From: Clostridiales bacterium
GTDB lineage: Bacteria; Bacillota; Clostridia; Christensenellales; Aristaeellaceae
Assembly (NCBI GenBank): GCA_012522875.1
Contig: JAAYJP010000208.1
Span: forward strand, 1 to 5,388
DNA: 5,388 nucleotides
Reading direction: 5' to 3'
Shown: positions 1-5,381 of the stretch, piece after piece
Numbering within the stretch: position 1 is the stretch's first letter
How the letters are laid out: every line of letters starts with the position of its first letter
Notes under the pieces: generated by a model
Seen by the model: only the letters and a program-made list of their open reading frames with translations
Told to the model about the DNA's origin: nothing
The model's database searches: none
Program-made: the position numbers and the translations under genes

Positions 1-584
1 AGCGGCGACTCGCTGCCCGAAAAGCGGTCCAGCACGTCCATCTCCTCCTCAATGGAGGGGTAGCCGATGCGCACCCGCAGGAAAAACCGGTCCATCTGCG
101 CCTCCGGCAGGGGGTAGGTGCCCACAAAGTCGATGGGGTTCTGGGTGGCCAGCACCATAAAGGGCTGGGGCAGGGCCCGGGTGATGCCGTCCACCGTCAC
201 CTGGGCCTCCTCCATCACCTCCAGAAGGCTTGACTGGGTCTTGGGGGAGGTGCGGTTGATCTCGTCCGCCAGGAGGATCTGGGTCATCACCACGCCGGGC
301 TTGAACTCCATATCCCCGGTCTGCATGTTGTACATGGTAAAGCCCGTTACATCCGAGGGCGTCACATCCGGGGTGAACTGGATGCGCTTGAAGGAGCAGT
401 CAAGGGAGCGGGCCAGGGCCGCGGCCAGCGTCGTCTTGCCCACGCCCGGAACATCCTCAATGAGCACATGGCCCTTGCAGATGAGCGCGATGAGCGCCTG
501 TTCAATGGCCTCGTCCTTGCCCACGATGACGCGGCGCACATTGTCCTTCAGCGCGAATACCAGGTTGCGGGGGTCTATCGTCAT
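1..584 (-). CDS. MoxR-family AAA+ ATPase (partial, C-terminus beyond window)
   Basis: This gene reads from ATG at 584 down to the window edge, giving 194 codons with no stop, so the C-terminal part is missing; MoxR proteins are usually a little over 300 residues. The P-loop EDVPGVGKTT lies at residues 43-52 (K50, T51), in the family's usual form where the first glycine of the classical Walker A is replaced. Walker B is ILLADE at 103-108, followed by INRTSPKTQ, which is diagnostic of MoxR. The sensor-1 Asn is N149 in LATQNP, and PEAQMDRF at 160-167 holds the probable arginine finger R166. Family knowledge: MoxR ATPases are cytoplasmic chaperone-like enzymes that help mature or insert metals into partner proteins, and are often encoded beside DUF58 and VWA-domain proteins. 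Such partners would lie beyond position 1. The start is supported by GAAAGGA at 591-597, six bases upstream, and by a separate promoter at 634-662. The family call is firm, but the client is unknown. Confidence 0.95.
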   Translation of the reverse strand, partial: MTIDPRNLVFALKDNVRRVIVGKDEAIEQALIALICKGHVLIEDVPGVGKTTLAAALARSLDCSFKRIQFTPDVTPSDVTGFTMYNMQTGDMEFKPGVVMTQILLADEINRTSPKTQSSLLEVMEEAQVTVDGITRALPQPFMVLATQNPIDFVGTYPLPEAQMDRFFLRVRIGYPSIEEEMDVLDRFSGSESP

Positions 585-604
585 GGGGATTCCTTTCGCT
601 TGGC

Positions 605-627
605 GGCGCGGCTTGTGCCGGCGCGGC
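605..627. repeat. GC-rich direct repeat and small hairpin in the MoxR leader
   Basis: The octamer GGCGCGGC occurs twice on the plus strand, at 605-612 and 620-627. The stretch between and around the copies can fold (CGGC, loop TTGT, GCCG at 609-620). The element sits inside the predicted MoxR 5' leader, between the transcription start and the ribosome-binding site. It may have no role beyond GC-rich composition. Confidence 0.35.
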
Positions 628-633
628 GCCCCC

Positions 634-662
634 ATTATACGGGGCGAAGGGAAGATTTGCAA
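634..662 (-). promoter_or_regulatory. SigA/sigma-70-type promoter of the MoxR gene
   Basis: Read on the minus strand, a -35 box TTGCAA (657-662, 4 of 6 consensus) and a perfect -10 box TATAAT (634-639) are separated by exactly 17 bp. Transcription would start near 627, giving a leader of about 43 bases before the ATG at 584. The promoter lies downstream of a terminator-like hairpin, so the MoxR gene is probably its own transcription unit and not the end of the importer operon. Confidence 0.8.
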
Positions 663-681
663 TTATTCTGTAAAGATTGCG

Positions 682-709
682 AAACAAATGGGGCCCTGCC
701 GCAAGCCCC
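682..709 (-). terminator. Probable intrinsic terminator of the ABC importer operon
   Basis: On the minus strand GGGGC (705-709) pairs with GCCCC (690-694). Two further G-U pairs extend the stem and leave a GCGGCA loop. A T-rich tail ATTTGTTT follows at 682-689. The hairpin lies about 46 bases past the stop codon of the MalF-like permease and just upstream of the MoxR promoter, where an operon terminator is expected. The tail is interrupted by a G and the core stem is only five canonical pairs, so efficiency may be moderate. A second GC-only stem (CCCGC/GCGGG, about 722-740) lies between this hairpin and the stop and has no T tract. Confidence 0.5.
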
Positions 710-755
710 GCAATGAAGATCCCCGCCGCGTTCGTGCGGGCACGGAAGGGGTTTG

Positions 756-1640
756 TCAGCGCCTGGCCGCCCGTTCCCTGGCCCTGAAGTTCTGGCGGAT
801 ATAGCCCGCGGCCAGAATGAGGATGATGAGCGTCATTACAACGGAGGCGGCGGAGGCGTAGCCCACTTTGAACATGTTCACGCCGTTATGGTAGATGTAT
901 TGGGTGATGGTGGCGGTGGTATTGGCGGGGCCGCCCTTGGTGAGGATGTTCACCTTGTCAAAGAGGCGGAAAGTGTCGATGATCCTAAGCAGCGTCACCA
1001 TCACCACATTGTGGAGGATGTTGGGCAGGGTGACAAAGCGGAACTGCGCCCATTTGCCGGCGCCGTCGATGGCCGCGGCCTCATACTGCCCCTGGGGAAT
1101 GCCCTGCATGGCGGCATACAGCAAAAGAAAAGCGAAGGGGGTATACTGCCAGATATCAATCACCAGGATGGCGTAAAAGGCGGTGTTCACGTCCGTCAGC
1201 CAGCTCACTGGGCCCAGGCCGAACAGCCCCAGCAGGCCGTTGATAAGGCCGTAGTTGTTGGACAGCATGATCTGCCAGACCAGCGCCACCGTGACGGGCG
1301 GCAGGAGGGTGGGCAGGAGGGTTACCGTCCGCAGGGCTTCCTGCCCGCGCCTGAAGCTCTTCACCAGCAATGCCACCATCATCCCCAGCGTCACCTCAAA
1401 GAGCACCGCCAGGGCGGTGAAGCGCAGGGTGTTGCCCAGGGCCTGGAGGAAATACCGGTCCCTAAAAAGCCTGATGTAGTTGTCAAACAGCACAAACTGG
1501 GGCGGCCTGGTGGAAAGGTAATAATAATCCGTCAGGCTGTACCAGAGGATGAAGAGCAGCGGGAAGACGCTCAGCACCGTCAGGACCAGCATGGCGGGCG
1601 AGCTCATCAGGTAGGCGTACAGGGTGTTGTTCTTCTTCAA
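756..1640 (-). CDS. Carbohydrate ABC transporter permease, MalF/UgpA-like
   Basis: This 294-residue integral membrane subunit forms half of the translocation channel of a CUT1-type sugar importer. It has about six hydrophobic segments (roughly residues 13-35, 72-94, 105-127, 152-176, 208-225 and 262-283). The cytoplasmic EAA loop, which docks the ATPase, is clear: EAA at 187-189, G193 and LP at 205-206. The family signature TKGGPANTT lies at 234-242, and a basic tail (RARERAARR) ends the protein. The start codon is TTG at 1640, chosen because GGAGGG lies six bases upstream (1647-1652) and because it gives a basic MKKNN N-terminus before the first membrane helix; the next in-frame ATG (residue 12) has no ribosome-binding site. 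It is the third gene of the cassette and is separated from the binding-protein gene by an 85-bp structured gap. Length and motifs are normal. The substrate cannot be assigned from the permease. Confidence 0.95.
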   Translation of the reverse strand: MKKNNTLYAYLMSSPAMLVLTVLSVFPLLFILWYSLTDYYYLSTRPPQFVLFDNYIRLFRDRYFLQALGNTLRFTALAVLFEVTLGMMVALLVKSFRRGQEALRTVTLLPTLLPPVTVALVWQIMLSNNYGLINGLLGLFGLGPVSWLTDVNTAFYAILVIDIWQYTPFAFLLLYAAMQGIPQGQYEAAAIDGAGKWAQFRFVTLPNILHNVVMVTLLRIIDTFRLFDKVNILTKGGPANTTATITQYIYHNGVNMFKVGYASAASVVMTLIILILAAGYIRQNFRARERAARR

Positions 1641-1646
1641 GGATGA

Positions 1647-1652
1647 CCCTCC
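1647..1652 (-). promoter_or_regulatory. Ribosome-binding site fixing the TTG start of the MalF-like permease
   Basis: GGAGGG lies six bases upstream of the TTG at 1640. This strong Shine-Dalgarno match is the main evidence for the non-ATG start. It sits downstream of the intercistronic hairpin, so translation of this permease can start independently of the binding-protein gene. Confidence 0.8.
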
Positions 1653-1659
1653 AGAGGCA

Positions 1660-1724
1660 AAACGCGGGGATTCCTGGGGGGCCTGGGGCCTCTCTGTCGG
1701 GAAAGGCCCCAGCGTTCCCCGTTT
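1660..1724 (-). other. Intercistronic stem-loop between binding-protein and permease genes
   Basis: On the minus strand a perfect 9-bp stem pairs CTGGGGCCT (1704-1712) with AGGCCCCAG (1683-1691). It extends inward by a G-U, an A-U and a G-C pair to a six-base loop (1695-1700). A possible outer stem pairs GGGGA (1716-1720) with TCCCC (1666-1670), then continues past a two-base bulge with bases 1721-1724 against 1660-1663. The fold would begin immediately after the binding-protein stop codon (1726-1728) and end just before the permease ribosome-binding site. No T-run directly follows the inner hairpin, so it does not look like a full terminator. In other binding-protein operons such structures stabilise the upstream message or partly stop transcription, giving more binding protein than permease; that role is inferred here. 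Confidence 0.65.
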
Positions 1725-1725
1725 A

Positions 1726-2940
1726 TTATTTTACAATGTCCTCAATGGCGGCCTTGGCGTCCATCAGCGCGTCATCCACGGACTTGATGCCGGAGATGGC
1801 GTTGGACAGCTCGATGCCAAAGACGTTCTCGATGTCTCCCCACAGGGGCGTCCGCGGCCGCTCGCGGGAGGCCTCGGTGGCCGCCAGCAGGGTGGCGTAG
1901 AAGGGGTACTCCTGGGAGAGGGCCTCATCGGTGAACACGCTGGTGCGGGTGGGCACGGCGCCTGAAGGCGCGGCCGCCCGCTGGGTTTCAGCGCTGGTCA
2001 GGAAGGTGAGCAGTTTGACGGCCAGTTCCGGGTGCTGGGTATTTTTGGGCACACCCATGAGCCAGTTGCCGATCATGCCGGCGGGGTTCTCAGGGGAATC
2101 GGCGTTCACCTTGCCGGGGATCTTGGCGTAGCCGGCGGTGGAGGCTTTGCCTGAGATGTACCAGCTGGGCCAGCCCAGGCTCATGGCGGCCTTGCCGTCA
2201 GCCACGGAGGAGACGATGTCGTTTTTCTCGTAATTGGCGCCGTTCTCCAGCAGCTGGATGTAGAGGTTCAGGGCGTCCCTGGCCTCCTGGGAATCCACGG
2301 TCACGTTCCAGTCAGCATCAAACACGTCGCCGCCAAAAGCCCACAGCACGGGCATGAAATCCCCCACGATGGGGTTGCCCTGCTGGCCGCGGATGACATA
2401 GCCCACCTTGCCGTCCTTGCCGTTGACGGCCTTGGCGATGTCCAGCGCGCCCTGCCAGGAATCGGGCACTTCAGCATTGGCGGAAGCCAGCACATCAGCG
2501 TTGTAGAAAAGCAGCGTCACGTTGCCGGAAAAGGGCAGGGCGAAGGTGTCGCCGGTGCCGTAGGGGGCCTTGCCCAGCGCCAGGGAGGTGGGGACGAAGT
2601 CAGGGTCGTCCGTATAGCCCTGCTGGGTGAGGTTCAGGAGCATCCCGGCCTCGGTCACCTCGGGCATCCAGGGATCGTCCAGCATCACGATGTCGTAAGC
2701 GCCGGCGCTGTTGCGGCTGTCCAGGGCGATCTTCTGCTTGAGGTCGGGGTTTTCAAGGCCCAGGACCTCGATGGCGCAGTTGTTTTCCTGCTCAAACTGG
2801 GCTTTCACGGCGTTGATCACATCCACATGGCTGCCGCCGCGGGCGGCGATGACCAGCTTGGCGGGCTGTTCAGCCAGGGCTGAGGAGGCCAGCGCGCCCA
2901 CCATCACCAGGGCCAGGAGAAGAGACAAGGCTTTCTTCAT
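1726..2940 (-). CDS. ABC transporter extracellular solute-binding protein, family 1 (carbohydrate type)
   Basis: This 404-residue protein captures the solute outside the membrane and delivers it to the two flanking permeases. Residues 1-23 form a Sec signal peptide: MKK, a hydrophobic core, then ALA before E24. There is no lipobox cysteine, which is unusual for a Gram-positive binding protein. The mature chain carries the conserved blocks of the family-1 fold: YDIVMLDDPWMPE at 82-94, ALPFSGNVTLLFYN at 134-147, FGGDVFD at 202-208, GKAAMSLGWPSW at 249-260, and a C-terminal block from GNWLMGVPKN (291-300) through FLTSAETQ, PTR (330-332) and PRTPLW (362-367). Several tryptophans and other aromatics (W91, F137, W200, W257, W260, W293) are candidates for sugar stacking. 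The start ATG follows GAAAGGA by seven bases, and the gap to the upstream permease is only 22 bp. A sugar, oligosaccharide or polyol is likely, but the exact ligand is unknown. Confidence 0.95.
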   Translation of the reverse strand: MKKALSLLLALVMVGALASSALAEQPAKLVIAARGGSHVDVINAVKAQFEQENNCAIEVLGLENPDLKQKIALDSRNSAGAYDIVMLDDPWMPEVTEAGMLLNLTQQGYTDDPDFVPTSLALGKAPYGTGDTFALPFSGNVTLLFYNADVLASANAEVPDSWQGALDIAKAVNGKDGKVGYVIRGQQGNPIVGDFMPVLWAFGGDVFDADWNVTVDSQEARDALNLYIQLLENGANYEKNDIVSSVADGKAAMSLGWPSWYISGKASTAGYAKIPGKVNADSPENPAGMIGNWLMGVPKNTQHPELAVKLLTFLTSAETQRAAAPSGAVPTRTSVFTDEALSQEYPFYATLLAATEASRERPRTPLWGDIENVFGIELSNAISGIKSVDDALMDAKAAIEDIVK

Positions 2941-2947
2941 GGTTGAT

Positions 2948-2954
2948 TCCTTTC
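2948..2954 (-). promoter_or_regulatory. Ribosome-binding site of the solute-binding protein gene
   Basis: GAAAGGA lies seven bases upstream of the ATG at 2940, within the 22-bp gap after the MalG-like permease stop. The same GAAAGGA core followed by ATC precedes the MoxR start at 584. There is no room here for a separate promoter, so the binding protein is translated from the message of the preceding permease. Confidence 0.75.
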
Positions 2955-2962
2955 TGTGTGTT

Positions 2963-3799
2963 TTATTCCTTTACCGCACCGCCGGAAAGCCCGGCGATGA
3001 GAAAGTTCTGGGCGAAGAGGACAAACAGGGCGATGGGCACCAGGGATAAAACGCCCCCCGCGGCCACATTGCCCCACTGGGTGAGTTCCTGTTCGGAGTT
3101 GAGGGTGGAAAGCGTCAGGGGGATGGTGAACTGCCGGGGGCTTTGGACAAAGATGGCGCTGAAGAGGTACTCGTTCCAGCTGGTCATGAAGGACAGGATC
3201 GCCACAGCCGTCAGCCCCGGCAGCACCTGGGGCAGGACGATGCGCACGAAGAGCTGCTGTTCGCTGGCGCCGTCCACCGCCGCGCTCTCCTCCACCTCTT
3301 CCGGCAGCGCTTCAAAAAAGGTGATCATAAACCAGACGATAAAGGGGATATTGATCAGAAGGTGGGAGAGGATGAGCGGGATTTTGGTGGAGAGCAGGCC
3401 CGCGTCCGAAAACAGGATGTACAGCGGCAGCGCGAAGGCGATGGGCGGCAGGATGCGCAGCAAAAGCACCCAGAACAGCATGGCGCCCTTCATTTTGAAG
3501 CGGAAGCGCGCCCGGGCCAGGATGTAGGCGCAGCACAGGCCAAAGGCCAGGGACAGGGCCAGGGCCGAAAAGGTGACCGTAAGGCTGTTGAGGATGGACT
3601 GGCCGAAGGATTTGGCAAGGAACAGATCAGAAAAGTGCTCCAGGGAAAAACTCTGCGGAAACAGGCTCAGCGCGCCAAAAAGCTCCCCTTTCTCCCGGAT
3701 GGCCAGGGAAAACATCCAGTAGATGGGAAACAGCGTCCACACCAGGAAAAGGGCAAGGATCAGGCGCTTGGCCAGGCGCCCGGGCAGGGAATAACGCAC
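2963..3799 (-). CDS. Carbohydrate ABC transporter permease, MalG/UgpE-like
   Basis: This 278-residue membrane subunit is the second half of the sugar importer channel. Its hydrophobic segments lie roughly at residues 12-32, 72-95, 107-130, 140-163, 191-215 and 246-270. The EAA-type ATPase-docking loop reads ESAAVDGAS at 171-179 with LP at 189-190, so the first alanine is replaced by serine, a tolerated variation. SWNEYLFS at 207-214 and the C-terminal GLSGGAVKE are hallmarks of the MalG subfamily. The start is GTG at 3799, supported by GGAGGT six bases upstream (3806-3811). It is the first gene of the cassette, which is unusual because binding-protein and MalF-like genes normally precede the MalG-like gene. 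It begins only 25 bp after the pyk terminator and no promoter of its own is evident. Confidence 0.95.
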   Translation of the reverse strand: MRYSLPGRLAKRLILALFLVWTLFPIYWMFSLAIREKGELFGALSLFPQSFSLEHFSDLFLAKSFGQSILNSLTVTFSALALSLAFGLCCAYILARARFRFKMKGAMLFWVLLLRILPPIAFALPLYILFSDAGLLSTKIPLILSHLLINIPFIVWFMITFFEALPEEVEESAAVDGASEQQLFVRIVLPQVLPGLTAVAILSFMTSWNEYLFSAIFVQSPRQFTIPLTLSTLNSEQELTQWGNVAAGGVLSLVPIALFVLFAQNFLIAGLSGGAVKE

Positions 3800-3805
3800 G
3801 GGGCT

Positions 3806-3811
3806 ACCTCC
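3806..3811 (-). promoter_or_regulatory. Ribosome-binding site fixing the GTG start of the MalG-like permease
   Basis: GGAGGT lies six bases upstream of the GTG at 3799. Flanking GGCT (3815-3818) and AGCC (3802-3805) could form a weak 4-bp stem that presents the site in a loop. The strong match justifies the GTG start. Confidence 0.8.
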
Positions 3812-3823
3812 GTCAGCCGATAT

Positions 3824-3846
3824 AAAAAACGGCGCTTGCCGCGCCG
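3824..3846 (-). terminator. Intrinsic terminator of pyk
   Basis: On the minus strand CGGCGC (3841-3846) and GCGCCG (3830-3835) form a perfect 6-bp GC stem with a five-base loop GGCAA. Six uninterrupted Ts (3824-3829) follow. The stem starts at the base right after the pyk stop codon (3847-3849). This is a textbook rho-independent terminator and the clearest one in the window. It leaves only 24 bases before the GTG start of the next gene, so any importer transcription from upstream must read through it. Confidence 0.85.
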
Positions 3847-5271
3847 TCAGTCGGGGACATAGCTTACCTTGATGAGGTTGGTGCCGCCTGCCTGGGAGAG
3901 GGGTACGCCCGCGGTGAGCACCACCAGGTCGCCCCCTTTGACCAGGCCCGCCTGTTTGGCGGAATTGATGGCCTGGTCGAAGAGCACTTCCATCACCTTT
4001 TCCTCGCCCACCATGACCCCTGTGACGCCCCAGGAAAGGCTCATCTGCCGCCAGGTGGTTGAATCCGGTGTGCAGGCGATGATGGGGATGTCCGATCGGA
4101 AGCGGCTGAGCATATAGGCGGTGGTGCCGGATTTGGTCACGGTGATGATGGCGTTGGCGCTCAGGTTATAGGCGATCAGACAGGCGGCGTGGGACACGGC
4201 ATCGGTGATGTTGTGGGCATCCTGATACATGTTGTCCACAAAGAAGCGGCGCTTGTAGTTGATGTCCCGCTCCGTGCGCAGGGCGATGCGTACCATGGTG
4301 CGCACAGCCTCCACGGGGTATTTGCCGCTGGCCGTTTCCCCTGAGAGCATGATCACGCTGGTGCCGTCATAGATGGCGTTGGCCACATCGGTGATTTCCG
4401 CCCGGGTGGGGCGGGAATGGTGCACCATGGATTCCAGCATCTGGGTGGCGGTCACCACCTGCTTGCCGGCCATGGAAGCCACTTTGATGATGCGCTTCTG
4501 GATCACCGGGATCTCTTCAAAGGGGATTTCCACCCCCAGGTCACCCCGGGCAATCATCACGGAGTCGCACACCTTGATGATTTCCTCCAGGTTGGCCACG
4601 CCCTCCGCGTTCTCGATCTTGGCCATGACGCGCACGTGGCCGCCGCCGTTTTCGTCCAGAAAATCGCGCATCATTTTCACATCCTCCAGCTTTCTCACAA
4701 AGCTGGCCGCCACGATGTCAAACCCGGTGCGGATACCAAAAAGGATGTCCTCCTTGTCCCGATCTGACATGTAGGGGATGGACAGCCTGGCGCCGGGGAT
4801 GTTGACGCCCTTGCGGTTGGAAAGCTCGCCGCCAATCACCACACGGGTGTGGATGCGCTCGTCAGAGACCTCCAGCGCCTCCAGTTCAATGAGCCCGTCA
4901 TCCAGCAGGATGCGCCGGCTCTCGCCCAGTTCATGGGGAAGCCGGGCATAGGAGAGGGATACCTGGTTCTGGTCCCCCTCCGCTTCAAAGGTAACCAGGT
5001 CAAAGAACTCGCCCGCCTTGAGCGTGATGCCGCCCTCCCGGAAGGTGCCGACGCGCACCTCAGGCCCCTTGGTGTCCAGGATGGTGGCCACGGACACGCC
5101 CAGGTCATTGCGCACTTTGTTCAGTTCCAAATAGGTGGCCAGGTGGCTCTCATGGGTGCCGTGGGAAAAATTGAATCGGGCCACATTCATGCCGGCTTCT
5201 ATCATCGCCCGGATGGTTTCCCGGGTGCTGGAGGCCGGGCCCAGGGTGCAGATTATCTTGGTTTTGCGCAT
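3847..5271 (-). CDS. pyk: Pyruvate kinase
   Basis: Pyruvate kinase (EC 2.7.1.40) transfers phosphate from phosphoenolpyruvate to ADP, the last ATP-yielding step of glycolysis, in the cytoplasm. The protein is 474 residues from ATG 5271, the length of the short form; the extra C-terminal PEP-utiliser-like domain of Bacillus enzymes is absent. Visible motifs are TLGPAS (9-14), RFNFSHG (32-38), DTKGPEVR (66-73), MAKIEN with catalytic K218 and metal ligand E220 (216-221), ARGDLGVE with metal ligand D244 (241-248), ATQMLES (275-281) and LSGETASGKYP (309-319). E71 matches the glutamate that marks potassium-dependent enzymes. The C-terminal effector-type domain includes TKSGTTA (379-385), so sugar-phosphate activation is possible. 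The start is ATG 5271 because AAGGAG lies six bases upstream; an in-frame GTG at 5307 would lie at or before the predicted transcription start. The gene has its own promoter and terminator. Confidence 0.98.
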   Translation of the reverse strand: MRKTKIICTLGPASSTRETIRAMIEAGMNVARFNFSHGTHESHLATYLELNKVRNDLGVSVATILDTKGPEVRVGTFREGGITLKAGEFFDLVTFEAEGDQNQVSLSYARLPHELGESRRILLDDGLIELEALEVSDERIHTRVVIGGELSNRKGVNIPGARLSIPYMSDRDKEDILFGIRTGFDIVAASFVRKLEDVKMMRDFLDENGGGHVRVMAKIENAEGVANLEEIIKVCDSVMIARGDLGVEIPFEEIPVIQKRIIKVASMAGKQVVTATQMLESMVHHSRPTRAEITDVANAIYDGTSVIMLSGETASGKYPVEAVRTMVRIALRTERDINYKRRFFVDNMYQDAHNITDAVSHAACLIAYNLSANAIITVTKSGTTAYMLSRFRSDIPIIACTPDSTTWRQMSLSWGVTGVMVGEEKVMEVLFDQAINSAKQAGLVKGGDLVVLTAGVPLSQAGGTNLIKVSYVPD

Positions 5272-5277
5272 TGGCCT

Positions 5278-5283
5278 CTCCTT
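5278..5283 (-). promoter_or_regulatory. Ribosome-binding site deciding the pyk start
   Basis: AAGGAG lies six bases before ATG 5271, which opens the conserved N-terminus MRKTKIICTLGPAS. Reading would otherwise extend 12 codons upstream to GTG 5307 or 5 codons upstream to ATG 5286, and neither extension matches the family or has a comparable site. Confidence 0.85.
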
Positions 5284-5309
5284 CATGTTGGTTCTCAGGT
5301 TTCCCACAG

Positions 5310-5338
5310 AGTATAGTCCATGGGGCAGGGCAAATCAA
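5310..5338 (-). promoter_or_regulatory. SigA/sigma-70-type promoter of pyk
   Basis: On the minus strand a -35 box TTGATT (5333-5338, 4 of 6) and a -10 box TATACT (5310-5315, 5 of 6) are exactly 17 bp apart. Transcription would begin near 5303, giving a leader of about 32 bases to ATG 5271. No obvious catabolite-response element was recognised around it. Confidence 0.75.
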
Positions 5339-5364
5339 CAAAGGGCTTGAGCTTGGCGTTGCCT

Positions 5365-5381
5365 GCGGGCTGTCGGCCCGC
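5365..5381. repeat. Perfect inverted repeat upstream of the pyk promoter
   Basis: GCGGGC (5365-5370) and GCCCGC (5376-5381) form a 6-bp perfect stem with a five-base loop. It lies about 27 bp upstream of the pyk -35 box. There is no T-run on either side, so it is not a complete intrinsic terminator. It may be the end of an upstream transcription unit, an operator, or GC-rich chance. The window ends seven bases later. Confidence 0.4.

Noticed and set aside
671..690. Possible catabolite-response (cre) operator near the MoxR promoter
   Set aside because: The AT-rich stretch around TTGCGAAAC does not match the cre consensus at its key conserved positions.
722..740. GC-only stem (CCCGC/GCGGG) after the MalF-like permease as a second terminator
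   Set aside because: The stem is only five pairs with a nine-base loop and no T-run follows. The hairpin at 682-709 is the better candidate.
118..804. A 228-codon plus-strand open frame opposite the MoxR gene and the promoter region
   Set aside because: It covers a strongly conserved AAA+ gene, two promoter boxes and a terminator on the other strand, and it shows no domain of its own.
753..1646. A 297-codon open frame on the plus strand covering almost exactly the MalF-like permease
   Set aside because: It is antisense to a clear permease, is rich in His, Gln, Gly and Asp in a way that mirrors hydrophobic codons on the other strand, and has no recognisable domain. It is a shadow of GC-rich coding.
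3819..3850. TATATC beside the pyk terminator T-run as an importer -10 box
   Set aside because: The nearest -35-like sequence (CTGACG, 3845-3850) is about 20 bases away and overlaps the terminator stem. The match is too poor to call a promoter.
3143..3862. A 239-codon plus-strand open frame opposite the MalG-like permease
   Set aside because: Composition is low-complexity (Gln, Gly, Lys, Arg), there is no family motif, and it runs over the pyk terminator. It is an antisense shadow.
5272..5307. A 12-residue N-terminal extension of pyruvate kinase from GTG 5307
   Set aside because: The predicted transcription start is near 5303, the extension is not family-like, and AAGGAG is placed for ATG 5271.
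4849..5316. A 155-codon plus-strand open frame opposite the start of pyk
   Set aside because: It is antisense to the conserved pyruvate kinase N-terminus, overlaps the pyk promoter and ribosome-binding site, and has no recognisable motif.
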